Source: a bacterium (GTDB lineage Bacteria > Electryoneota > RPQS01). From it: DNA of 64,000 nucleotides. The stretch lies in the NCBI GenBank assembly GCA_016703065.1, contig JADJCU010000005.1, forward strand, positions 62,001 through 126,000, written 5' to 3'. How positions within the stretch are numbered: the stretch's first letter is position 1; every line of letters begins with the position of its first letter. Positions 29,525 to 38,430 of this stretch are shown piece after piece. Made by a program: the position numbers and the translations under genes. The notes under the pieces are model-generated. The model was given only the letters and a program-made list of their open reading frames with translations. It was not told where the DNA came from and made no database searches.

Positions 29525-30178
29525 TCACCTCTTCTCCCCCACCACCGCAATGGTCTTGCACAAATACTTCGGCGAGATCTTCGCAAACCACTCGGGCGAC
29601 GCGTCCACGCCGCCGGGGTGAATGACCTTCATCCCGGCCTGGTGAAAGAGCTTTACGATGAACTTGTGCGTGAACACACTCATGTGCCGCGCATCCGCTG
29701 CAGGGCCGGGCATCTTGCCGCGCACCAGTTGCCCGAGATACTCGACATGCTGAATATTCGGCACGGTCAGCGCAACTTTGCCGCCCGGCATGAGCACGCG
29801 CGTGATTTCCAAGAGAGCATGCTCAGGGAACACGAGATGCTCCAACACTTCAAGACACGTCACGAAATCGAACGACGCAGCGGCAAATGGCAGGCCGTCC
29901 CGGTCAATGTCATTGTGCACTTTGTGGTCAAGTCCCTGCGCGTGCCCCAATGCGTTCTCGGCGAAGTCGGTCCCTGTAATGTGCACGCCACTCAACTTGT
30001 CACGTGTCACCTGCGGCAGAAATCCGTTGCCCGTCCCGATATCCAACCATTTTTTCGGCTGATAGAGTACCAACTGCTCGTGCGCAAACTTGAAACGCCC
30101 TCGCAGTTGATACGTATGCGCGCGCGCTTCGAGACGATCGTCCCACGACTGCGAATTAAGTGCTTTGAGATCGGGCAT
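29525..30178 (-). CDS. Class I SAM-dependent methyltransferase
   Basis: 217 residues. Motif I is WLDIGTGNGFLPQVT, then TGTDFAENAL, and the post-motif SFDFVTCLEVLEHL; VLMPGGKVALTVPN is motif III. In a nucleotide-sugar cluster such enzymes usually O-methylate surface glycans, but a role as modification partner of the adjacent nuclease is not excluded; no DNA-methylase catalytic motif is visible. Confidence 0.85.
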   Translation of the reverse strand: MPDLKALNSQSWDDRLEARAHTYQLRGRFKFAHEQLVLYQPKKWLDIGTGNGFLPQVTRDKLSGVHITGTDFAENALGHAQGLDHKVHNDIDRDGLPFAAASFDFVTCLEVLEHLVFPEHALLEITRVLMPGGKVALTVPNIQHVEYLGQLVRGKMPGPAADARHMSVFTHKFIVKLFHQAGMKVIHPGGVDASPEWFAKISPKYLCKTIAVVGEKR

Positions 30179-30300
30179 GTTTCTGCTCTCCCGCCATAGT
30201 TGGCCTTGCAGCTTGGGCGGGGGTAAGGGGGGTCATTCGCTTGCCAATTTCGACATTGCAATACTCTTGTGCCGGCGCAATGTGCGCCATTTCCAAGCGG

Positions 30301-30756
30301 CTACTTGAATACGATGTCCCAACAATACGGAATATTCGGATCGTCATGCGCCGCGCGGTGCTCGTCGGGGTTCTGATAGTCGTACAAATGATCGGGGCAA
30401 TTGACCACGACGCTCTCATGCTCGCTGATGCACTTCCAGCCGTGATAAACACCGGGCGGGATCACGATCAGCATCGGGTTGTATTCACCGACGAAAAACT
30501 CGTTCACTTCGCCCTTCGTCGCGGAGCCGTCGCGCGCATCGAACAGCACAACCTTGATCATCCCCTTCACACACGTCATCTGGTCCGACTGCTTCTTGTG
30601 GTAATGCCATGCTTTAACGACGCCGGGATAGTTGGTCGTCATATAGACCTGCGCGATGGTCAGATAATCCGCATCATCCTTGCGCAGAATTTCCATCAGC
30701 CGACCCCGTTCGTCGGGAATCAGTCGCAATTTCTTGGTAACAACGCCTTGAATCAT
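30301..30756 (-). CDS. rfbC: dTDP-4-dehydrorhamnose 3,5-epimerase (cupin family)
   Basis: 151 residues from ATG 30756 (MIQGVVTKKLRLIPDERGRL). The cupin core AWHYHKKQSDQMTCVKGMIK holds the catalytic-type His, and VIPPGVYHGWKCIS the second cupin motif. Its length and sequence are nearer to the short WxcM/RfbC-like epimerases than to E. coli RmlC. Lies 26 nt after rfbD. Confidence 0.8.
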   Translation of the reverse strand: MIQGVVTKKLRLIPDERGRLMEILRKDDADYLTIAQVYMTTNYPGVVKAWHYHKKQSDQMTCVKGMIKVVLFDARDGSATKGEVNEFFVGEYNPMLIVIPPGVYHGWKCISEHESVVVNCPDHLYDYQNPDEHRAAHDDPNIPYCWDIVFK

Positions 30757-30782
30757 GGTGCTTGTGTCGTTCCTATTTTCAG

Positions 30783-31622
30783 TTAGCTTTTCAAATAATC
30801 CTTCAAGCCCTTTTCCCACGCCGGCATCTCATTGCCGAGCGCGAGCGCGTAAAGCGTGGGCGAAAGCCGTGAGTTCTGCGGGCGCCGCGCGGGGCGCGGA
30901 TGCTCTTCGGTTGAGCAGGGGACCACGTTGGCGGCAAGTCCCTTCAACGCGACAGCCTGCTTCGCGAGCTCGTACCACGTCGTGAACCCACGATTGGTAA
31001 TGTGATAGGTGCCGAATGCGCCGCTTTCGGAAACGCGCAACAACTCCGGCACGAGGTCGGAAACAAACGTGGGCGAGCCATGCTGGTCATTCACCACACG
31101 CAATTCGCTGCGTTCGCGCGCCAGACGAAGAATCGTCTCGATGAAATTCGGGCCGTTCCTGCCAATCAGCCACGATACGCGCACGATGTAGTGCCACTGA
31201 CAAAGCTGGCGCACGAAGCACTCGCCCGCATATTTCGATCTGCCATAAATGCTCTGCGGATTCGCCACGTCCCATTCGTCGTAGGGCGCAGGCTTGGTTC
31301 CGTCGAAGATGTAATCGGTCGAGATGTAGAGCATCGGCACGCCGAGCGATTCGGCGGCCAGCGCAACGTTTTGCGTGCCGATGGCGTTGACACGCATCGC
31401 CTTGTCCACGTCGCTCTCGCATTGGTCCACCTGTGTAAACGCCGCGCAATGAAAAATGAACTCGGGATCGGCATCGCCCGCGAGCTGCAGCACGCGCGCG
31501 CGATTCGTGATATCAACGTCCGGCAAATCAAAGCCGGTGACTTCATCGCCTTGATCTTCGCACGCGAGCGAGAGTTCGCTGCCTAACATGCCGAGGTGGC
31601 CGGTAATGAGAATTCTGCGCAT
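30783..31622 (-). CDS. rfbD: dTDP-4-dehydrorhamnose reductase
   Basis: 279 residues from ATG 31622. NAD(P) site RILITGHLGMLGSEL, the STDYIFDG motif, catalytic YGRSKYAGE (Tyr-x3-Lys), then VRVSWLIGRNGPNF. Produces dTDP-L-rhamnose. Four nt after the membrane protein gene. Confidence 0.92.
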   Translation of the reverse strand: MRRILITGHLGMLGSELSLACEDQGDEVTGFDLPDVDITNRARVLQLAGDADPEFIFHCAAFTQVDQCESDVDKAMRVNAIGTQNVALAAESLGVPMLYISTDYIFDGTKPAPYDEWDVANPQSIYGRSKYAGECFVRQLCQWHYIVRVSWLIGRNGPNFIETILRLARERSELRVVNDQHGSPTFVSDLVPELLRVSESGAFGTYHITNRGFTTWYELAKQAVALKGLAANVVPCSTEEHPRPARRPQNSRLSPTLYALALGNEMPAWEKGLKDYLKS

Positions 31623-31626
31623 AGGC

Positions 31627-32775
31627 TTAATGCGATTCAGTGCGGGTGAAGCGGGCTGCAGGAGATATGGCAAACAAAGCGGCGGCAGGAAGCAGCGGAC
31701 CGAAGTAGTTCGCGCCTTCCCAAGCGGCGAGCGAGTAAGAGTTCATTTTCAAGTCACCGAGCGCCGACCAGAACATCGTGACCAGAAGCGACAGTAACGC
31801 GCCGCGCAACCAGTCGCGTTCACTGCTCGCGGTTTTCAATGCAAGGTAGAGTAGCGTCGCGGCAGTCGTCACGAGCGCTGCGATTTCAAGCGTTGGACCG
31901 AGCATGCCCTTGGCCCAGAAAAAGCGCGTCAGCGGAAAATAGCGCTCGGGATTCCTGAGATAGAACGGCAACTGCACAAGCAGAAATCCCCCGACCGTTA
32001 GCACGCCAAACGTGACCGCGCGCGCCGCGCCGGTACGCAGCAGAAAACCGCCGACAAGCAGCTGCAAATAGCCAAATACAACGCGCGACGTCGTGACACT
32101 TACCGCAAAGAGCGCGCTCAGCAACTTGGCACCGGCGCTTCCATTCGTCCACGCGCGATAGCTCCACAGCACAAGCAACAGAAACGCGCAGCCCATGGCA
32201 ATCATGTCGGAACCCGTGACGGACAACTCCCAGAACACGGGAGCGCTGAAACACAGGAGCAGAAAGAGCGTTGCGGTCCTTCGTGAAATCCAACGGCCAA
32301 TCAGACACGCGGTCAGCGCGAACCATGTTGGCGTGAATAGCGCGAACAAACCCGTCAATGTGAACGGCAGCGCGAGCACAATCCACGCCGGGCCTGCGCT
32401 GACCCACTCGTTCTTGAACGTCTCGCCTTCATAGGGATTCAACCCCTCGACCAATCGCTCGCCGCCGACGATCAGCGCGTCATCCTGCGGACTGCCGCGC
32501 CCGGCATACTTCAGCGCGTCTGCCTCAGGGTAAATGAACACATTCAACGCGACGTGCAGCGCAATCAATACGGCAAACAACGCCCGCGACGTGAACAATC
32601 TTTCGAGCAACTTCGTGCGCAGAAGCCATGCATAACCAAATAGCGCGACGGCAAAATAGAGCGGAATCAGAATGTGCAGCGACTCGGGCAAATACTTCAC
32701 ACAGGCGCGCAGTGACGGCACTTGCAGCGCGTAGAGCAGCAACCATGGCCGCCAGTCAAGCAATGCTTGTCTCAC
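31627..32775 (-). CDS. Polytopic membrane protein, GT-C-like
   Basis: 382 residues with about ten hydrophobic segments and a loop PYEGETFKNEWVSAGPAW after helix 3 that looks like the periplasmic loop of GT-C or mannosyltransferase-type enzymes. Located between the SIMPL gene (3 nt upstream) and rfbD (4 nt downstream), so co-transcribed with rhamnose synthesis. Substrate unknown. Confidence 0.65.
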   Translation of the reverse strand: MRQALLDWRPWLLLYALQVPSLRACVKYLPESLHILIPLYFAVALFGYAWLLRTKLLERLFTSRALFAVLIALHVALNVFIYPEADALKYAGRGSPQDDALIVGGERLVEGLNPYEGETFKNEWVSAGPAWIVLALPFTLTGLFALFTPTWFALTACLIGRWISRRTATLFLLLCFSAPVFWELSVTGSDMIAMGCAFLLLVLWSYRAWTNGSAGAKLLSALFAVSVTTSRVVFGYLQLLVGGFLLRTGAARAVTFGVLTVGGFLLVQLPFYLRNPERYFPLTRFFWAKGMLGPTLEIAALVTTAATLLYLALKTASSERDWLRGALLSLLVTMFWSALGDLKMNSYSLAAWEGANYFGPLLPAAALFAISPAARFTRTESH

Positions 32776-32778
32776 GAA

Positions 32779-33510
32779 TCAGTCAAGCGAGTAACTTGCC
32801 TTGACGACAGCGGTAATGTCTTTCTCTTTTGACGACGTGTCATAGTAACCGTAGTCGGACACGTCGGTCGAGTTACGCGGCGTGACTTGAAAGACACCCA
32901 TCTTCGCATCGCGCAGTTCACCCAATTTCGCGCCGGACGATTCGGCCATGACTTTCGCGCGTTCGGTTGCGTCCTTCATTGCTTCGCCGAGCATCTCAAT
33001 GCGCAAATCGGCGAGTTTGGTGTAGAGATATTGCGCACCCCAACCTTGGAACGGCAGGCCTTCACTGATCAACTGATCGGATTTCTTGATCAACTCTTCG
33101 ATGGCCTCGACGCGCGTCGAGCGAATCTCGAAGCTCTGATTGACACGAAAGCCGAGCGTGCGCCCGGTATACATGCCGTGCTCGTTGTATTCCTGAATCT
33201 GTTCGCTCGAAACAGTCTTCATCGTCACTTCGGCGTCAGGCAAGCTGTGCTCTTTGAAGAACCGCTTGAGCCGTTCGGCGTGTGTCTGTACGGACCTGTA
33301 GGCGTCCTGCTGTGTATTCTCTTGTGCGCCGACGTTCCCCGACCACACGATCAAATCGGACACGATAGGCCGCTTGGCCGACCCGGTGACGGAGATCATG
33401 TCTCCGGCCTTGCGCATCTCGACCATCTTGATGCCGAGAATAAATGATGCGGCCACAATCGCAATCGCGATGAAGAACAAGCCGCCGTTGTTGTCTTTTT
33501 CAGATGCCAT
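32779..33510 (-). CDS. SIMPL (DUF541) domain protein, membrane-anchored
   Basis: 243 residues. N-terminal helix GLFFIAIAIVAASFILGIKM, then the SIMPL domain: ISVTGSAKRPIVSDLIVWSG, RFFKEHSLPDAEVTMKTVSS and GFRVNQSFEIRSTRVEAIEE, and the AMKDATERAKVMAESSGAKL helix. The family forms ring-shaped envelope assemblies of unclear role. Starts 2 nt after hicB. Confidence 0.85.
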   Translation of the reverse strand: MASEKDNNGGLFFIAIAIVAASFILGIKMVEMRKAGDMISVTGSAKRPIVSDLIVWSGNVGAQENTQQDAYRSVQTHAERLKRFFKEHSLPDAEVTMKTVSSEQIQEYNEHGMYTGRTLGFRVNQSFEIRSTRVEAIEELIKKSDQLISEGLPFQGWGAQYLYTKLADLRIEMLGEAMKDATERAKVMAESSGAKLGELRDAKMGVFQVTPRNSTDVSDYGYYDTSSKEKDITAVVKASYSLD

Positions 33511-33512
33511 GA

Positions 33513-33817
33513 TTAGCGTTGGTTGTATGCCCGCGCAGTTAACTTCCGTAAACGCGCACTCTTCTTGACGGTTGCCGCACTTTGATCTCGTTTTGATGGC
33601 ACCTGCAAAGTGAGGATTGTCGATGATGATGTCGGCTTAGGAATTGGCAAGCCGTCTTCAAGCATCCCTTCAATGTGCAAAGCTATGGCTTCCTCATACT
33701 GCGCACCGCACCACGGCGTGTTTTGCCAACAGCAACACAACCTAACAAATCAGGTGACCATGCACCGTAATTTGTTTCACCCTTTTCAATGACGATCAAA
33801 AACTCTCGTTCTCTCAT
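33513..33817 (-). CDS. hicB: HicB-family antitoxin, split by a frameshift
   Basis: From ATG 33817 the frame reads MREREFLIVIEKGETNYGAW then SPDLLGCVAVGKT, the N-terminal half of HicB. After an indel near 33735 the next frame continues QYEEAIALHIEGMLEDGLPI then PKPTS, the other half. The C-terminus is basic. HicB neutralises HicA and can repress the operon. Its ATG lies 1 nt after the hicA stop. Whether the break is real decay or an assembly error cannot be told; an intact hicA beside a dead antitoxin would be hard to tolerate, which favours error. Confidence 0.75.
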
Positions 33818-33818
33818 C

Positions 33819-34010
33819 TTAACCCGCTTGTTTCAAAATGCTTACCCAAAGTCCCGGCGGTAATTCATCTCCGGGATGTCCAGGAATCGTAACACGACCC
33901 GCTTTGGTTGGGTGCTTGAATTGCCGATGACTCCCGACGAATCTCGCAAGCCGCCAACCATCTTTCTCGACAATTTTTATTGCGTCACGGACGCGGTAGC
34001 GCGGCGGCAT
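33819..34010 (-). CDS. hicA: HicA-family toxin (mRNA interferase)
   Basis: 63 residues. The double-stranded RNA-binding-like HicA fold is recognisable: AIKIVEKDGWRLARFVGSHR then QFKHPTKAGRVTIPGHPGDE; the catalytic His lies in GSHRQF. Cleaves mRNA when free of HicB. Gene order hicA-hicB is typical. Sits at the edge of an AT-richer stretch. Confidence 0.88.
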   Translation of the reverse strand: MPPRYRVRDAIKIVEKDGWRLARFVGSHRQFKHPTKAGRVTIPGHPGDELPPGLWVSILKQAG

Positions 34011-34048
34011 GTAGTGGTTATCTTAAACTGTTAGAGATCGGAAACAAA

Positions 34049-34850
34049 TCAGTTCCGTTCCCTTCTTTTCTTCTGCTTAGGTGTCACAATTTTGAGAATT
34101 TCATGTGTGGAGGCTCGTCTAAGTCTCATTTCGGTAATATCTACATCAATCCATGACAAAATTGTAACACTTTTCGTTGGATTGGTTTGCGTAGGATTCG
34201 AGCGCACGAAATCACTCTTCTCACTACTATCTATTCTAAGTCTTAGGCCTAGTAATACTTCAAAATCCTCTGAAAGTGCTTTTGCATCGATGTGGCATTT
34301 TCAAAACAAACTGTAGTATCCATGCGTTTCCTTCAATAAGAAACGTCTTACCAACCTCTTTTGGATATTGTTTCAGATTGGCAATGTCAAATGCTTCCAT
34401 GAAGCCATACTCTTTATCCACAGTCCTTTTTACTCTGGCCGCGTTACTACCATCTAAGTCAATTGTCTCCGCGCTAAGACATATTAGTTCCCCATACACC
34501 TTTTTGTGTGACAAACTGCCTTTTGTTGATGTCAAAGGAGCCCCACCTATACGGAGCATCTCATTTGACATATCATACTCATATGCCTTGCGACTTGAAC
34601 GAGACGATGACATAATGACATAATAAACCGTTGAAGTGTCGACTTTGGGGAGTCGGGAATTGTATTCATCATATGTCTCAAATTCTCCACGCACTGGCAA
34701 GTTTACGTTGTTTGAGGCCAATTCAAAAAATGCTTCAGCGGATACTACGGTAACACTATCAGAAGCCCCACCGTCCGATGCATACAAACATTGTACACAC
34801 CAAAAGAAAATGAGAGCTGTAGTGACGTGACGTGGCTGGAAATATCTCAT
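34049..34850 (-). CDS. Exported protein of unknown function, AT-rich, split by a frameshift
   Basis: The first frame has a signal peptide (MRYFQPRHVTTALIFFWCVQ then CLYA) and runs to WILQFVLK. An AAAA near 34298-34301 read as AAA restores a second frame (CHIDAKALSEDFEVLLGLRL ... ILKIVTPKQKKRRERN) to a stop at 34049, giving about 267 residues. Codon use is distinctly AT-richer than neighbours, and it adjoins hicAB, so horizontal acquisition is likely. I recognise no family. Confidence 0.55.
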
Positions 34851-34887
34851 TGAATTTGTCTCAATTTTCCAATGAGAATGCCCCCCC

Positions 34888-35633
34888 CTAATCCCAAAAC
34901 TCCTTCAACTCCGGCTTGACCTTCTCCGCCACTAAGCGCGACGCGCGATAGAGCGACGGGAATGTCCCCGCGTCCGTCCACCAGCCGTCAATCGTGGACG
35001 ACGTGAGCGTACCTTGGGCAAGATAGGCGTTATTGACGTCCGTGATTTCCAGCTCGCCGCGCTGCGACGGCTTCCAGAGTCGAGATGACGTTGTAGACAT
35101 TCGCGTCATACATATAGACACCGATCACGGCAAGATTGGATTTCGGCACACGCGGCTTCTCTTCAATCGAGAGCACCTTGCCGCCCTTGTCCACTTCGGC
35201 CACACCAAAGCGATGCGGATCGTGTACTTCCTTCAAGAGAATTTTCGCGCCGCTGCCCTGTTTCTTGAAGGCGTCCACGTGCGGCTTAATCGAATTCGAG
35301 GATGTTGTCGCCGAGAATCACGCAGATCGGTCCGTCCTTCGTGAACTCGCGCGCAAGCCGCAGCGCGTCGGCGATGCCGCCTTCGCCTTCCTGATAGGCG
35401 TAATTGATGAACGACAGACCGAAGGCCTTGCCGTTGCCGAGCAGATTCAAAAAATCGCCGGCATAGTGGCCGCCGGTGACGAGCACGATTTCATTGATGC
35501 CCGCATCCACGAGCGTCTGAATCGGAAAATAGATCATCGGCCGGTCATAGACGGGCAGCAGATGTTTATTCGTGATCTTGGTCAACGGCAGCATCCGCGT
35601 GCCGAGACCGCCTGCGAGAATAACGCCTTTCAT
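34888..35633 (-). CDS. rmlA: Glucose-1-phosphate thymidylyltransferase, split by two frameshifts
   Basis: Starts MKGVILAGGLGTRMLPLTK at ATG 35633. Breaks near 35290 (after ILGDNILEF, continuing IKPHVDAFKKQGSGAKILLK) and near 35075 (after NVISTL, continuing KPSQRGELEITDVNNAYLAQ; one extra G). The final frame ends KPELKEFWD at 34888. Joined length of about 248 residues is a usual short RmlA. Makes dTDP-glucose from dTTP and glucose 1-phosphate, the first step of the rhamnose pathway encoded downstream. Separated from rfbD by the AT-rich gene, hicAB, SIMPL and a membrane protein. Confidence 0.88.
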
Positions 35634-35691
35634 GGGATATCGAGAAGGGGGGTTATGTGAAGAGGAATTTTCGGGAATCAGTATGATGCGC

Positions 35692-36144
35692 TCAGCGCAG
35701 CGCACCGGGTGCAGCGTCACGCTGCTTCATTTCCTGCCCGCGGACAATCACGAACGCGATCAAGGCGACGAGGAAGAACACCAAGAGCGCCCAGGCGATG
35801 CCCTGCACGGATTCGATCATGGTGCGGTAGATTTCGAGCGTCCACGTTTCGTTGTTCAGGACGGGCGGCTCCCAATGGCCGTCCGGCTCTTCGCCGGGCT
35901 TGGGGTTTTCTATCCATCGTCCCTGTCCGCCTTCGACGTATTGTTCGAGCTTGTGGAGATTCACACCTGAGCTGATCCCGACGACCACCACGGCAAAGAT
36001 GATGTAGCGCTTCCACGCGATCGAGATTTCATCGTGCATGATTCGCGCGAGAATACCGCCGACGGACTTACGAAAGAGTACGGCCACGATCCCGCTGGTC
36101 ACGAGCGATGTCAGGAGTGTGGCGAAAAGTAGTGAGAAAAACAT
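35692..36144 (-). CDS. Small membrane protein, unknown
   Basis: 150 residues with three hydrophobic segments (FSLLFATLLTSLVTSGIVAV, YIIFAVVVVGISSGV, GIAWALLVFFLVALIAFVIV) and a hydrophilic loop of about 50 residues containing PKPGEEPDGHWEPP. Codon use matches its neighbours. 58 nt upstream of rmlA. No family recognised. Confidence 0.6.
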   Translation of the reverse strand: MFFSLLFATLLTSLVTSGIVAVLFRKSVGGILARIMHDEISIAWKRYIIFAVVVVGISSGVNLHKLEQYVEGGQGRWIENPKPGEEPDGHWEPPVLNNETWTLEIYRTMIESVQGIAWALLVFFLVALIAFVIVRGQEMKQRDAAPGALR

Positions 36145-36218
36145 GTCTTTTCCCGCCGGGCGGTGCTTATGAATAGCGGTTCCCCGCCGGGATCTTAGTT
36201 TGAGAGCGTCCGCTCGGC

Positions 36219-36590
36219 TTAAAAATGAAAGTCCCCGCCGATCAGGGCGCCCGGTTCAACGTATGGCCCGTTGAGGATTTGACGGCGTATGGTGTCGTCT
36301 ACATCGTCAATGATGAAGCTCCATTCGCGGTGGTCTTCGGGCTTAAGCCCCTGCTCAACGATGCGGACCCGCTTCATGAGGTCGAGGTCTTCCTTGGGGA
36401 CGCGGTGCCGAGGGACGATCACACCGAGGACGTGCACCGTCTTGCTGGCGGTTTCCTGAATAATCAGGCATTTGCGGTCGGAGACCTGTCCATACCCCCA
36501 GCCGTCCGCCGAGAACGAGCGAATCGACGCTTCGGGTCTCTGCAGATAGACATTTAGACGGCAGGTTGACTCGGAAATCTTGCCGAGCAT
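36219..36590 (-). CDS. Cytoplasmic protein of unknown function
   Basis: 123 residues from ATG 36590, chosen because GGAGGGGCG sits directly upstream; the longer open frame to 36683 is less protein-like. Mixed alpha/beta sequence without membrane segments (CRLNVYLQRPEASIRSFSAD, TVHVLGVIVPRHRVPKEDLD). No family recognised. Next gene upstream is divergent. Confidence 0.5.
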   Translation of the reverse strand: MLGKISESTCRLNVYLQRPEASIRSFSADGWGYGQVSDRKCLIIQETASKTVHVLGVIVPRHRVPKEDLDLMKRVRIVEQGLKPEDHREWSFIIDDVDDTIRRQILNGPYVEPGALIGGDFHF

Positions 36591-36759
36591 CGCCCCTCCG
36601 GGGTAAGAACGCGTCAATCGCGCACAGTTCACCAATAGGACATAGCAAGTCAGAAACTTACGGATTCCTCGCCCGATAGTCAAGCTAACTACCTCTCTTT
36701 TCTTAGCTTGAGTGTCGAGTCGGCTTGCATTTCGCGGGCGGGACAGCTACCTTAAGAAG

Positions 36760-37623
36760 ATGGCAAAGTCACGTTTTTATTTAGTTGGGCCGGGCGCGGT
36801 CGGTAAGGTCCTGGCGCGGCGTCTTGTCCGGTCCGGGTGGACCTGCTCGGGGGTTTGCGGGCGGGGATCGGCCGTTGGACGGCGGCTGGCAAAGGAATTG
36901 GGCGCGCCGTACGTCTCCACCCTTGAGGGAATCCAGTTTGTCGGCGGCACACTAATTCTGGCTGTTGGAACTGGGCAGGTCGCGGCGCTGGCCAAGGAGC
37001 TCAGTCACCTCAACCTGCCGTGGTCGCGGATCGCGGTCTTGCATAACAGTGGAACGCTCGATGCGTCTCCCCTGCTCCCGCTGGCGAAGCTCGGCGCAAC
37101 GGTCGGAGCCTGTCACCCGTTTATGACCTTTCCGCGGTTTTCTGGCTCGGTGCGGGCAGGGTTGAAGGAAGACCTCTACAACCCGACCTTTCCGTTTTTC
37201 TTCGGAATCGACGGTAACCGGGCTGGGTTGGCGGCGGCGCGCAAGGTGGTTAAAGCATGTTGGGGGTTAAGTTTAGTCGTCAGGGGTCAGGACCGAATTG
37301 CCTACCATGCGGCAGCGGTAATGGCCTGCACTCTGCTAGGAGCCAATATCGCGATGGCTTCAGAGATCTTGCAGAAAGTAGGAATCTCGGAAAAAGCCGC
37401 TCAGTCGGCTGTGCTGGCAATCGCCCGCGAAACCCTATCGAACTTTTCCGAGTATGGAATAGACCGCTCGTGGACCGGCCCGGCAATACGCGGCGACCGC
37501 AAGACCATTGCCGCCCATACCAAAGCCATCGCCAAGCTGAACCCCGAGACGGCCAAGGTCTATCGCCTGCTCTCGGGGTGGGTCATGAAACAACAGTCAT
37601 CCTCTTCGCCGGGCAGGGACTAA
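36760..37623 (+). CDS. Rossmann-like / DUF2520 dehydrogenase-like protein
   Basis: 287 residues from ATG 36760. N-terminal NAD(P)-binding fold FYLVGPGAVGKVLARRL, ILAVGTGQVAALAKEL, and the DUF2520 C-terminal helical part (GACHPFMTFPRFSG, YHAAAVMACTLLGAN, GIDRSWTGPAIRGDRKTIAA). Resembles ProC/3-hydroxyacid dehydrogenase-like folds; often found near pantothenate or fatty-acid genes elsewhere. Substrate unknown. Confidence 0.82.
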   Translation: MAKSRFYLVGPGAVGKVLARRLVRSGWTCSGVCGRGSAVGRRLAKELGAPYVSTLEGIQFVGGTLILAVGTGQVAALAKELSHLNLPWSRIAVLHNSGTLDASPLLPLAKLGATVGACHPFMTFPRFSGSVRAGLKEDLYNPTFPFFFGIDGNRAGLAAARKVVKACWGLSLVVRGQDRIAYHAAAVMACTLLGANIAMASEILQKVGISEKAAQSAVLAIARETLSNFSEYGIDRSWTGPAIRGDRKTIAAHTKAIAKLNPETAKVYRLLSGWVMKQQSSSSPGRD

Positions 37624-37697
37624 GCGGAGCGGTAAACCCACCGGCATCGCAATGTAGCTCCCGTGTTCGCGGGCAAAATGCCCCGGGGTAAATCACG

Positions 37698-38174
37698 ATG
37701 AATAAAGGTTCAACGATATTCCTTCAAATTGTCATCGTGCTCGTGGGGATGAGCGCGCTGGTTTTCCTCCTCTGGGAACCTCAGGTCGAGGGCGTGAATG
37801 CAAACGCCACGAACTTTGAAATCTATACCGATCCCTTCATATTGCTGGTCTACGCAGGATCGCTTCCGTTCTTTTTCGCATTGTTTCAGGCGTTCAAACT
37901 ACTGGGGCACATCCGCCAAGACTTGGTCTTCTCGCAAAACTCGGTAGCAGCGCTGCGCACGATCAAATTCTGTGCGATCGCCATTATTGGTTTTGTCATA
38001 GTCGAAGAGATCTTTATTATGTTGAATCACGGCAATGATGATGCTGCAGGCGCGGTAATGATAGGCGTCCTTATTACCTTCATTTGGAGTATCGTTGCAG
38101 TGGCGGCAGGGATGTTTGAAAGAATTCTGCAAAGCGCCAGCGCGATGAAGTCTCAGATTGATCTGACGGTTTGA
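37698..38174 (+). CDS. DUF2975 family membrane protein
   Basis: 158 residues, four transmembrane helices (IFLQIVIVLVGMSALVFLLW, ILLVYAGSLPFFFALFQAF, FCAIAIIGFVIVEEIFIML, GVLITFIWSIVAVAAGMF). The helix-loop pattern FKLLGHIRQDLVFSQNSVAA is typical of DUF2975. In other genomes a small HTH regulator is usually adjacent; I did not find one in the 256 nt downstream, which hold no convincing gene. Confidence 0.72.
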   Translation: MNKGSTIFLQIVIVLVGMSALVFLLWEPQVEGVNANATNFEIYTDPFILLVYAGSLPFFFALFQAFKLLGHIRQDLVFSQNSVAALRTIKFCAIAIIGFVIVEEIFIMLNHGNDDAAGAVMIGVLITFIWSIVAVAAGMFERILQSASAMKSQIDLTV

Positions 38175-38430
38175 CAACGCCGCGATTCACGCCCACGCTC
38201 CTTGCCCATCAAACCGAGCGCTGCATGAAGACAGGAACCCAGTTAAGTGCCCAAGCGTTCAATAAGGATGCGCCGAGAATCCGGAGGGAGAGAAGTGCTT
38301 GTGAAACGCAACACAAGCCCAAAATTCAAAATGCTGTTTCCCATAGATTCCCGTTCCGCCATTTGTTAGCGTTGAGCACAGAAACAACAGCTTACGTCCA
38401 ACCGCAACTCGCACTACAATAGAAGCATAA

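Noticed and set aside
38175..38430. Possible small HTH regulator beside the DUF2975 gene
   Set aside because: The only open frame lacks a helix-turn-helix pattern and a ribosome-binding site, and its residue mix is not protein-like.
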